Source: a bacterium (GTDB lineage Bacteria; Sumerlaeota; Sumerlaeia; SLMS01; JAHLLQ01). From it: DNA of 64,000 nt. Below, piece after piece: positions 55,655-64,000 of this stretch. How positions within the stretch are numbered: the first letter of the stretch is position 1; every line of letters starts with the position of its first letter. The notes under the pieces are model-generated. The model was not told the DNA's origin. It was given only the letters and a program-made list of their open reading frames with translations, and ran no database searches. Location: contig JAHLLQ010000001.1 of the NCBI GenBank assembly GCA_020444065.1, positions 744,001 to 808,000 of the forward strand. Reading direction: 5' to 3'. Position numbers and translations under genes: made by a program.

Positions 55655-56131
55655 CTAGCTCTTGCGCCGCTTCCGAAGACCGTCGCCGATTTTCTCAATC
55701 AAGTCCTCAACAGGCTCCAACGAGAGCTCGCGAATGTCCAACCACTCGTTAATAATCAGCCGCGCCAGCATCGCATCGGGCACACCGCGGAACGTGTACT
55801 GGTTCGCAAGAAAGATCAACTCCTCGTAGTTCTCCTCGGAAAGCGTTACCTGAATGCGCTTCTCCGTCGTGCCCGGGCGGACCGTCTTCGGCTCCTCGCC
55901 CAGGATCCGCAGAACATCCGTGATCATGATCGCCCCCAACTCCCGATGGATCTGCATCCACTCGAGGATTGCGACATTGAGAACGTCGGCCTCACGCTTC
56001 AAATAGCGCGTTGGGAGATATCCCTGCCAAATGCGTAGGAGACGATCGTAATCCTCGCCCGTGAAACTCGGCTGGAGCCTCGGTGCACGCGGGGGTATAG
56101 GATCATTCAGTGATTTTGAGGACTTGGGCAT
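55655..56131 (-). CDS. Uncharacterised small protein upstream of the kinase gene
   Basis: 158 residues if the ATG at 56131 is used; a longer frame reaches 56218 and no strong ribosome site decides. I do not recognise the family. The protein is charged and largely helical, with no signal peptide or membrane helix. A segment KRIQVTLSEENYEELIFLAN is reminiscent of a ribbon-helix-helix strand and helix, which would suit a DNA-binding partner, but this is weak. The tail is basic (GDGLRKRRKS). It is the first gene of a two-gene unit with the kinase, five bases apart, and is divergent from the giant lipase-like gene. Confidence 0.6.
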   Translation of the reverse strand: MPKSSKSLNDPIPPRAPRLQPSFTGEDYDRLLRIWQGYLPTRYLKREADVLNVAILEWMQIHRELGAIMITDVLRILGEEPKTVRPGTTEKRIQVTLSEENYEELIFLANQYTFRGVPDAMLARLIINEWLDIRELSLEPVEDLIEKIGDGLRKRRKS

Positions 56132-56308
56132 CGGCGGTGGAGGGTTTCCCTGGTGAATTGTTGAGGCAAGTGTGCCCCGGTGGCCACAGAAGTCAAGCAA
56201 AGCCTTCCATTTTGGCATTCACCTCAATTTGAGGCTTGACGCGCAAGAAGAGATTTGCAATGGATGCACCATCCTGATTGCAGACATATCTTGCAGGAGG
56301 CAGTTGCC

Positions 56309-59300
56309 ATGCGTCGGAGAAGTGCTCCCTGGACCAGCGAGGCCCGCATCCCGAGCCTGATCGAATGCAAGTCATCCAGAAGGTCGGGGCACGCAAGTCG
56401 GTCACTCCGCGCCTCCCTCATCGGCATTCTGGCACTCGTTTTCGTGCTCGTCCCGACATTGGGAAGAGCAGAGGAAACGCCGATTATCCTGGTGCATGGT
56501 GTGTACAGCGACTACAGGATGTGGGGAGAGTGGGATAAGAGCAACGGGGCTTGGGAATCAGGGTCTTTCTTGGACTTTCTGGGAGGTCGAGGCGTTACAT
56601 TCGGCGGAAGTTTGTACATCGATGGAGATTACAACTCGAGGATCCCGACGCCCTCGGATGTCGGTGTCCTGCTTCCGTACGATTGGAACGGTCGGAAGAA
56701 GAAAGGGACATTTCAGCAATTCAGAACGTACTACCCGATGTACCTCCGAGACCAGTCAACTCGGCATGTCTTCACGGTCACAACCAGTGAGGAATCGCGC
56801 ACATGGGGCAAGGACTACCGCGATGAAGCGACTGAGCTAAGGGCATATATCCAGTGCGTGAGAGAACTGACGGGAGCTTCGAAGGTCATCCTTGTAGGAC
56901 ACAGCAAGGGAGGGTTGGTCACTACGTATTATACACTGAGAAGGAAGTCTGGCGATCCCGTATATGTGGAGGACTTCCCTGGCGAGATCCTCTATCAGAA
57001 TGATGTCAAGGAAGTCATTACTTTCGGAGCCCCATTCCTCGGGCCGATCCGGCAAATCGATCCTTCCGGGCTCTTCCGCAGACTTCTCAATGAAATCTGG
57101 CGAAGTTTCTGGTTATGGCCCGGCGGCAAACTGCCCATGGAGAACTACAACCAATTCGCGTTCGACTCAGACGCAATGAGAGCCCTCAGGGAATGTTCAG
57201 CGAACACTGATGTGGAGTATGTTAATCTCGTCGTGGACGATGTCTACGAGAAGGCCGGGAACTCCGATCATGGGCTCGGAGGCTGGTCGCTTTTTGGGTC
57301 TCTCTCTCAAACAGGTAGGGAGTTCTTCCGCTATGGGTCTGATGACGTGGTCCCGGTCAGCAGCCAGATCCTAAGAAACGCGCTCAAAGAAGATATAACA
57401 AAGTTTGCCGTGGAATGGATTCCGGGGCACACATTCCTTCCGTTGGACTTTAGCGTCCTTCATATTCAGGAGTCGAACAGTGAACTGGTCCAATTGGCCG
57501 TCTGGAAGTACATCTCGGAAACAGGATTCTCGGTGAGCGGTATCCTGATTGACGAGGCATCGGGAGAGCCGCTTGGAGGGGCAAGATACCGACTCATCAA
57601 CATGTCCGATCGAGGAACTGTGCTCTACGAGAACACCTCCCACGATGTAGGTTCCTATTACATCAGCGTCTCATCGACTCCGTCTCAGCCGATCCTGATG
57701 CGCCTTGAGGCAGAATCTACAAGTGGAACAAAGGTCCATAGAGATTTTGCTGTCGAGCCTTCTGATCGAAGCATCCAGCTCTCGGAACTCATAGTGCCAA
57801 CGCCGAGGACGTATCCGTTGACCGGCCAAACCATCTACATGAATGCCGATTCCACACCTCCGATCATCGGGATAGACATGGACCCGAATGACCTCGATGA
57901 GTTCATTTCTATCAAGAGCTATCCACATTGGATGATCCCGTCGGCCAAAGAAGGCAATGGAAGGCTGGATGTCGAACTCCGAATCGATCGAAATACGATG
58001 CCCGAAGGGCACTCCTCGGATCGCATCCTGGTCTACACATCCGATGCAACTCCCCTCATCATCCCTGTCGAATTTGATAACGTTCATCCCGATAGCGATG
58101 CTCACTTCAAAGACGATCTCAGTGCGTTTGTCAAGTCTGCCCGTAACTCCCCCGGCGCCACCTTCAACAAGACCTGGCGCCTTCAGAACAGTGGCACGTC
58201 CACGTGGAACAGTTCATACCACCTGACGCACATCGGTGGGGACTTGCTGGGCACACCTACGTCGGTCTCAGTACCGATGTGTGGCCCCGGCCAGGAGGTG
58301 GACATCACTGTCCCCATGCGCGTCCCATCAACGCGCGGCGTGTATACAAGCCGCTGGAGAATGCAGGACCCTCAGGGGCGCCTCTTCGGCGACCCGATCT
58401 GGGTGACGATTCTTTCGGGCGACGCAAACGAGGCACGATTGGCTGGCCAGTACCCGGCTGGACCCAAGACACTGCTGCCCGGCCAGCGCGCCACGTTCCG
58501 AGCCGAATTCGAGAACACCGGATACAGTTTGTGGATGGAAGGTATCGCCGGGGTCGCTTCGGAGGGACATTGCGAGTTGAGAGCGTGCGATGCGAACGGA
58601 GTTGTCGGCCCGGACACGTCGCCCTTCGAAAGCCCTCTCTATCCCGGTGACGGCGATGCCCCGCTGTGGATCAACCGGAATCGCGTCGTGTCGCTTCCCG
58701 GCGAGGGAACGGCTCCGGGAAACATCGGAACATTTGAGTTCGAAGTCCAGATTCCGAGCACTCTTTCCCCCGGTCGACATGACTGCTACTTCCGGCTCTA
58801 CGTGACGGAGAATCGCGACGCATCCTACCCCGTTGGCGGAATCGTGAAGTACACGATCGATGTTCCAGCGGGCCAGGTGTCCGCACCGACGCTGGACAAC
58901 ACGCCGCCCTTCGTCGGGTATCTGCGACCCGCCGGCGGCGAGCAACTCCCCGCGGGGCAGATCAAACAGATTCGCTGGGCCGCCTATGACGAATCACGCC
59001 TGAGCGGTTCGCTTGTCGCCTCCGCCGGGATCGACCACGTCGTCGTGCAACTGGAGCGATCCGACAACAGCCTGGAGGAACTCGTCGATACTACAGGATT
59101 CTCCGATCGAAATCCGCTGTACTATAACTGGCTGGTCTCATTGCCGTCCGGCGATGCTCGACTGGTTGTGACGGCGAGCGATGCAGCGGGAAATACAACG
59201 ACGATTCGTGGCGAGTGGTTTGAGATCCTCCCCGACTGCGATGGTCTGGAGCGCCCTGTCCTGAGAGATTTCGGCCGCCCGATCGATGGCGATTCCTTCT

Positions 59301-62300
59301 TCCTGTACTGGCAGAGTGTGCAAGGGGCATCCTCCTATTCGATTCAGGAGAGCGCTTCCTCTGATTTCAATAGTGTGCGCGTGCTCACATCCGATGTTGC
59401 GCAATACCGAATCGCTGGTCGCGCTAATGACATCTACTACTATCGGGCAAAGGCCCACAGCGACTGCGGAGAAAGCGCATGGTCGAATACGATCGCCGTT
59501 GAAGTCCGCAAGAACCGTGCGCCGTTTGCCGCCTCCAATTTTGCACCAGCCGATGAGACGAGTCGAGTCTCTCTCGATTTGGAATGGCTGTCCTGGAGAG
59601 GAGGCGATCCGGACGGGGACAACCTCGAATACATCCTTGGATTTGGCATAGACGCTGATCCACTGCGCCTTGAAAATGGGTATCGCCCATGGCGTACGGG
59701 ATGGATGGACCAGCCGGCCTGGAGCCTTTCAGATTATGATCTGCAACCTGGAACGACGTACTACTGGTGGGTGGATTCCCGTGATCCGAGAGGCCTCATC
59801 ACGGAGGGGCCGCTTGTTTCGTTCCGCACAGAGGAAGTCTATCCCGACCTGGCCCCCCTCCACATCAACGTCACCGGAGAGATCTCTCTCACCAATCCCG
59901 TGACCGTTTCCGTCGAGGTGTATAACCTCGGCATTCTCGAGTCCTCTTCTTACATTGTGGACTTCTACTACTCGACGAGTCCATCCGAGAAACAACTGCT
60001 CCTCGGTACTCTCGTTGGCGCACCCGCGTTAGGGCCTAACGAGCACGTCTGGGTAAACCGCGACGTCACTCTTTCCAGTCTCCAATCGGGGCGCTCCTAC
60101 ATTCTCGCCGACGTCCGAATGAATGGGTCGACACCGGAAAGCAGCCTTGAGAACAACCTCCACTTCTATCCAATCGATTACGCGAATACACAAGCACCTG
60201 ACATTCACTATTTCTGCATCAGGGGATGCAGCTCCGCTCCGGTCAAAACGGGCATTTCATATGCTATGCAAGCGGCAGTTGAGGATGACATTGGACTGGC
60301 AAGCGCCGACTTCGAATACTCCTATGATGGCTTCACCTGGCTGCCGGGGGAGATGGATCGACAGTTGAGCGGTTGGTTCGACACGATTGATTACATCTGG
60401 ACCGTTCCTTCCAATGCACCCACCGGCGACGGCGCGTTGCAGCTCCGTATCCGCGTCGAGGATACGGATGGCAACATCTCGTCATTTGTGCAAATCAAGG
60501 ATGTCCGTGATGGCTCGTTGCCAATCGTTCACGTCCTGACTCCAAATGGGGGCGAGAGATGGCCGTTGGGATCGACTCAGACGATCAGCTGGGAATTCGA
60601 GTCGGGCAATCCACCAGTCGATCTCGATATTCGGGATAGTGGTGCAGGATTCGTCTGGGAGAATGTCTACGATGCACCGACGCAAGGCTCCATCGAGATC
60701 CAGGTCCCCAATTCCGGCGCTTCCGACGAACTCAAGATCGTAATTACGGCCACCGATTCAGAAGGCAACGAGGCGGCCGACGAATCCGATGGCTTCTTCA
60801 GCATCTACAATCCGGACAATCCTCCGCCCGCGCCTTGGGGTACGCCGGTAGTCGTCACGGCACCGCCGAGTCGTCCGGATTACTATGCGACAAGCAATTC
60901 GCTAAAGAATCCCTCCACAGCAACCGACCAGGCTGGAAACCTCTTCCTCCTGTACGAATACGAGCACCAGGACATCCGTGATTCCCAATCCGGAGACAGT
61001 ACACTGCACTATGAAACCCAACTGTTCGTTCAGGAGAAGACTTCCACAGGATGGCAACCGGCAGAGCAGATCACAAACTTCGCCGAGTGGACAGACAGGA
61101 ACGACTGCCCAACCCACGACGACAGGAAGTATTCGCTCTCCGATGCGCAGATCCAAATCGATTCCGATGGGAACCTGCATGTGATCTACATTTGGGGGTA
61201 TCGCGACAGTTATATGGTCCCGGGTGGTCCTTGCGCGGGACAGATCTATTGCAGTGCGCAATATCATGACGATGTCTACTACATGAAGCGGACAAATGGA
61301 ACGTGGACCTCTCCTGTCAATATCTCCTACGAATCCGACGCGGGCACAAACACGTCACGAACTAATGGGGCAAAGCTGTTAGTCTCCTCGAATGGGGAGG
61401 TTTGTGTCCTTTGGGAGGAAGAAGTCAGAGAATACATTCCCATCGAAGGGCAATGCTGGCGCTACGATTACAGCACTCTATACGCTTCGGAGGTCCTGTA
61501 CGAGAAGCGTTTCTCCGGGGGCAGTTGGGGATCGTTGATTCCGCATCCGGAGGAGGTCAGAAGGGCGGATTTCGCAATCGATTCGGCGGGCGAGTTGCAT
61601 GCCCTCATCATGGGCACTGACGTCTCCGGAAACTGCGAGTTGCACTACTACAGCCAATCTGCGGGTACTTGGGGACCGCCAGTCGCAGTGATGACGTACG
61701 ATCCCGATGGCACGGGCTGCTCATCCAACGTCTCCCTGGCACTCGATTCAAACGATGATCCCCACTTCCTGTGGACCGTGCCGAATATGTCGAATCTCGA
61801 TCTGTCCCAGGCCAATTATCGGTCGATGGATGGAACGGCTTTGAGCGATGTCCGTGTCGTCGAGACGGGTTGGGACCTTTCGATGTGGCTGGGTGACAAG
61901 ATGGTTCAAGTGGATGGAGACGACATTCCCCATTTCATCTTCCCAAGGCGGGAGTACATCGAAACCAGTGAAGTTCAATACATCGGCCACCGCCGCGCCA
62001 TCGAGGGCGTTCTGACCCCAAGTGTCTTGATCTCTGATCGGGGGGAAAGCGTGGCTGCCAGCACTCCCAGCTTCTCCTTTGCGCTTTCGGGAACTGATGT
62101 GCACGTCGCCTGGGAAACAAGCAATCAACTGATCGCGTACAACGGCGCGTCCTATACAATGGATGTCGTCGATCCACTGGTCAGCGGTGTCACTGTCGGT
62201 GATGGAGTGGGAGGCCTGTCGATCGGGGAAACGGTCGACATTCTCTGGGTGGCGAACGACGACACGGCTGTGTCTTCGCTTGATCTGGAGCTCTCGATCG

Positions 62301-64000
62301 ATGACGGACAGAGTTGGTCTGATATTGCTCTCGATCTTGAGAACACAGGCACTTACTCTTGGACGATCCCGTTGCTCGCGTCCGATCAGTGCATCATTCG
62401 CGTGACCGCCGAGGACTACTCGCTGAATCGCGGCAGTGCCAGTTCCTCGCGGTTCACAATCGGAGATTTCACATCGCCCGAGGTACTTCTCTCCAGTCCC
62501 TCTGGTGGCGAGACCTTTGTTTCCGGCGATGTCACCCGCATTGAATGGAGTGCTACGGATAACGTGGCAGTGACAAGTCAGAGTCTTGAATACTCCCTCA
62601 ACAATGGCTCGACATGGGCGCAAATCGCGGCGCCCATCCCCGGTAAAGGCTTCTTTGACTGGACGATTCCTACGGCCAACTCTTCGGCGTGCCTTGTCCG
62701 TCTTCGTGCGGTGGATTCCTCTTCGAACATCTCTGAGGATCGTTGTGACACGACCTTCACGGTCCGCATCCAGAATCAACCACCGATCGCTCCCTTTGAA
62801 CCCATTCCAGCAGATGGCTCCAAGGTCGACAACGCGGCCCCGACGCTGCAATGGCGGTCGTCCGACCCAGACTTAGATACCCTGTCCTACACCGTTTTCC
62901 TGGGAGCGCCAGCGCCGACGACTATTGCTTCGGGGCTCACGACACAGACCCTCGCGCTTGATCCCCTGCCCCGGAATGAAACCTACACGTGGCAAGTCGC
63001 CGCATTCGACGGAGTCACGACGACAACCGGTCCGGAATGGACTTTCGCGGTGTCGCAATCGTTGATTCCGCCTCGCTGGTTGAATGGCGAGGCGGCAGGT
63101 ACCGGCTCAATTCAATTGGTATGGGAAGACGACAATGAATCCAGTCCGACGGCCTTCCTCGATCGTCGACTAGCAGGCGCGGCCAATTATCAGAACATCG
63201 CCTCGCTCGATTCGCTCGATGAACAATTTGAAGACACCGGTCTCAACCCCAATACGATCTATGAGTATCGGCTCCGCAGCGTGTTCGGCGATGAAGAGGC
63301 GGAGAGCTCCAATGAATTCTCCGTCAGCACCCAGAACAGTCATCCCTCGCAACCAACCTGGATCTGGCCCGAGCCATACGCCGTCGATATTCCGACCAGC
63401 GCCTCCCTCTCCTGGAATGCATTGGATCCCGATCCTGGGGACTCGCTGGAATTCACTGTCTTCTTCGGTACCTCGAACCCGCCCGTCGAAGTGACCACCC
63501 AGACATTGCTGATCTTCACTTCGCCCTCGGAGTTGAACTATGGAACGGAGTACCACGCAATGGTGCGTGCGACCGACAGCCATGGCGACTTCACCGACAG
63601 TCCGCTGCTTTCCTTTGTGACCGAAACGGAGCCCCTACCTGACGCGCCGAGTGATCTTGTCGCGTCTCTGGATTCTGCGACAACGATTTCGCTGACGTGG
63701 AGTTCTCCCTCACCGCCATTCGTCGGAACCCGCATCGAGCGTGCGATCGGCGCTGCGTCATTTGAGCAAATCTCTGTCACGGATAAATCATCATTCATCG
63801 ATTCCAATCCTGGAGACTCGGGAGAGACAGTACGCTACCGCGTGAGAACCTTCAATGAATCCGGTGACTCATTGTACTCGAACGAAGCCTCTGTTACGAT
63901 TCCCTCTCCGACACCAACGCCCATCCCAACGCCTTCCCCAACTCCTTCCGTGGGTGAGCTGTGGATTGTGGTGGAGAATGGGCGTCCAAGCCTATGGGAC
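56309..64000 (+). CDS. Giant exoprotein with N-terminal lipase-like alpha/beta hydrolase (3' end beyond the window)
   Basis: At least 2,564 residues, open to the right edge. The ATG follows AGGAGG by 8 bases. A long basic n-region and a hydrophobic core (SLIGILALVFVLVPTLGRA) form the signal. Residues 55-400 are an alpha/beta hydrolase: oxyanion motif LVHG (His63-Gly64), nucleophile Ser199 in GHSKGG, Asp345/346 in YGSDDVVPV and His374 in PGHTF, a plausible complete triad resembling PGAP1/lipase-like enzymes. A carboxypeptidase-regulatory-like domain (about 412-480), a Nbr1-like/Ig region with TWRLQNSGTSTWN (about 610-700), CARDB-like, FN3-like and GPI-anchored-Ser/Thr-rich-type GGE-x-W/F domains (LTPNGGERWPLGS, SSPSGGETFVSGD) follow, then several FN3 domains and a Pro-Thr linker (PTPTPIPTPSPTPS) near the edge. 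Secreted lipase/adhesin role is inferred. Confidence 0.85.
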   Translation, partial: MRRRSAPWTSEARIPSLIECKSSRRSGHASRSLRASLIGILALVFVLVPTLGRAEETPIILVHGVYSDYRMWGEWDKSNGAWESGSFLDFLGGRGVTFGGSLYIDGDYNSRIPTPSDVGVLLPYDWNGRKKKGTFQQFRTYYPMYLRDQSTRHVFTVTTSEESRTWGKDYRDEATELRAYIQCVRELTGASKVILVGHSKGGLVTTYYTLRRKSGDPVYVEDFPGEILYQNDVKEVITFGAPFLGPIRQIDPSGLFRRLLNEIWRSFWLWPGGKLPMENYNQFAFDSDAMRALRECSANTDVEYVNLVVDDVYEKAGNSDHGLGGWSLFGSLSQTGREFFRYGSDDVVPVSSQILRNALKEDITKFAVEWIPGHTFLPLDFSVLHIQESNSELVQLAVWKYISETGFSVSGILIDEASGEPLGGARYRLINMSDRGTVLYENTSHDVGSYYISVSSTPSQPILMRLEAESTSGTKVHRDFAVEPSDRSIQLSELIVPTPRTYPLTGQTIYMNADSTPPIIGIDMDPNDLDEFISIKSYPHWMIPSAKEGNGRLDVELRIDRNTMPEGHSSDRILVYTSDATPLIIPVEFDNVHPDSDAHFKDDLSAFVKSARNSPGATFNKTWRLQNSGTSTWNSSYHLTHIGGDLLGTPTSVSVPMCGPGQEVDITVPMRVPSTRGVYTSRWRMQDPQGRLFGDPIWVTILSGDANEARLAGQYPAGPKTLLPGQRATFRAEFENTGYSLWMEGIAGVASEGHCELRACDANGVVGPDTSPFESPLYPGDGDAPLWINRNRVVSLPGEGTAPGNIGTFEFEVQIPSTLSPGRHDCYFRLYVTENRDASYPVGGIVKYTIDVPAGQVSAPTLDNTPPFVGYLRPAGGEQLPAGQIKQIRWAAYDESRLSGSLVASAGIDHVVVQLERSDNSLEELVDTTGFSDRNPLYYNWLVSLPSGDARLVVTASDAAGNTTTIRGEWFEILPDCDGLERPVLRDFGRPIDGDSFFLYWQSVQGASSYSIQESASSDFNSVRVLTSDVAQYRIAGRANDIYYYRAKAHSDCGESAWSNTIAVEVRKNRAPFAASNFAPADETSRVSLDLEWLSWRGGDPDGDNLEYILGFGIDADPLRLENGYRPWRTGWMDQPAWSLSDYDLQPGTTYYWWVDSRDPRGLITEGPLVSFRTEEVYPDLAPLHINVTGEISLTNPVTVSVEVYNLGILESSSYIVDFYYSTSPSEKQLLLGTLVGAPALGPNEHVWVNRDVTLSSLQSGRSYILADVRMNGSTPESSLENNLHFYPIDYANTQAPDIHYFCIRGCSSAPVKTGISYAMQAAVEDDIGLASADFEYSYDGFTWLPGEMDRQLSGWFDTIDYIWTVPSNAPTGDGALQLRIRVEDTDGNISSFVQIKDVRDGSLPIVHVLTPNGGERWPLGSTQTISWEFESGNPPVDLDIRDSGAGFVWENVYDAPTQGSIEIQVPNSGASDELKIVITATDSEGNEAADESDGFFSIYNPDNPPPAPWGTPVVVTAPPSRPDYYATSNSLKNPSTATDQAGNLFLLYEYEHQDIRDSQSGDSTLHYETQLFVQEKTSTGWQPAEQITNFAEWTDRNDCPTHDDRKYSLSDAQIQIDSDGNLHVIYIWGYRDSYMVPGGPCAGQIYCSAQYHDDVYYMKRTNGTWTSPVNISYESDAGTNTSRTNGAKLLVSSNGEVCVLWEEEVREYIPIEGQCWRYDYSTLYASEVLYEKRFSGGSWGSLIPHPEEVRRADFAIDSAGELHALIMGTDVSGNCELHYYSQSAGTWGPPVAVMTYDPDGTGCSSNVSLALDSNDDPHFLWTVPNMSNLDLSQANYRSMDGTALSDVRVVETGWDLSMWLGDKMVQVDGDDIPHFIFPRREYIETSEVQYIGHRRAIEGVLTPSVLISDRGESVAASTPSFSFALSGTDVHVAWETSNQLIAYNGASYTMDVVDPLVSGVTVGDGVGGLSIGETVDILWVANDDTAVSSLDLELSIDDGQSWSDIALDLENTGTYSWTIPLLASDQCIIRVTAEDYSLNRGSASSSRFTIGDFTSPEVLLSSPSGGETFVSGDVTRIEWSATDNVAVTSQSLEYSLNNGSTWAQIAAPIPGKGFFDWTIPTANSSACLVRLRAVDSSSNISEDRCDTTFTVRIQNQPPIAPFEPIPADGSKVDNAAPTLQWRSSDPDLDTLSYTVFLGAPAPTTIASGLTTQTLALDPLPRNETYTWQVAAFDGVTTTTGPEWTFAVSQSLIPPRWLNGEAAGTGSIQLVWEDDNESSPTAFLDRRLAGAANYQNIASLDSLDEQFEDTGLNPNTIYEYRLRSVFGDEEAESSNEFSVSTQNSHPSQPTWIWPEPYAVDIPTSASLSWNALDPDPGDSLEFTVFFGTSNPPVEVTTQTLLIFTSPSELNYGTEYHAMVRATDSHGDFTDSPLLSFVTETEPLPDAPSDLVASLDSATTISLTWSSPSPPFVGTRIERAIGAASFEQISVTDKSSFIDSNPGDSGETVRYRVRTFNESGDSLYSNEASVTIPSPTPTPIPTPSPTPSVGELWIVVENGRPSLWD

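Noticed and set aside
61748-62851. A 367-codon minus-strand frame within the giant right-end gene
   Set aside because: The plus-strand frame there encodes clear FN3/Ig-type domains without interruption; the antisense frame is Arg/His-rich noise.

Overview
The window reads as chromosome from a Gram-negative, GC-rich, free-living heterotroph of the Planctomycetota/Lentisphaerota/Sumerlaeota kind. The clues are very large secreted beta-rich proteins (PKD, kelch, FG-GAP, UnbV, Big_2), an H-x-G pseudopilin (GFTLIEL) of the type these groups make in numbers, a planctomycete-style kinase with a DWG motif, dockerin-like C-terminal EF-hands, and an ECF sigma/membrane-protein pair ahead of a giant exoprotein. 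The phylum is an inference; no rRNA gene is present.

Layout. 1-6.2 kb (minus): an M16 zinc protease lipoprotein, a radical SAM protein, and a sodium:solute-symporter-like membrane protein fused to a hotdog thioesterase. 6.3-15 kb (minus): a 2,880-residue exoprotein with five 259-residue glycine-rich repeats. 15-17.6 kb: an ABC exporter, then a four-helix-bundle (S23/IVP) gene boxed by perfect 20-bp inverted repeats. 17.7-23.3 kb (plus): a coupled operon of zinc-ribbon membrane protein, thiL, a stand-alone LarC C-terminal half, a secreted metalloprotease and uvrC, followed by tRNA-Ser(GCU). 23.3-26 kb: a lower-GC insert holding a TIR-like gene and two NYN nuclease genes, my best candidate for an undescribed (probably defence) system. 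26.2-37.9 kb: a fructan/sucrose locus with a LacI regulator, two GH32 enzymes, a complete Opp/Dpp-type ABC importer and a PfkB kinase. 38-41.5 kb: a secreted beta-helix protein, a pseudopilin and a permease remnant. 41.7-53.6 kb: sigma factor, membrane protein and a 3,480-residue exoprotein. 53.6-56.1 kb (minus): a Ser/Thr kinase lacking its glycine loop and a small helical protein. 56.3-64 kb: a lipase-like giant exoprotein running off the right edge.

How the genes fit together. The fructan genes form one minus-strand transcription unit with 1-8 bp overlaps: an outer lipoprotein GH32 cuts polymer, an oligomer importer brings products in, a cytoplasmic GH32 hydrolyses them, and a PfkB kinase phosphorylates fructose, all probably under the convergent LacI repressor. 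The exoproteins look like adhesive or matrix components; two share a dockerin-like tail and two others end in a similar I-x-D-W-x-x-Y tail. Start codons were moved from the longest possible frames wherever a Shine-Dalgarno sequence or a gene overlap gave a better choice.
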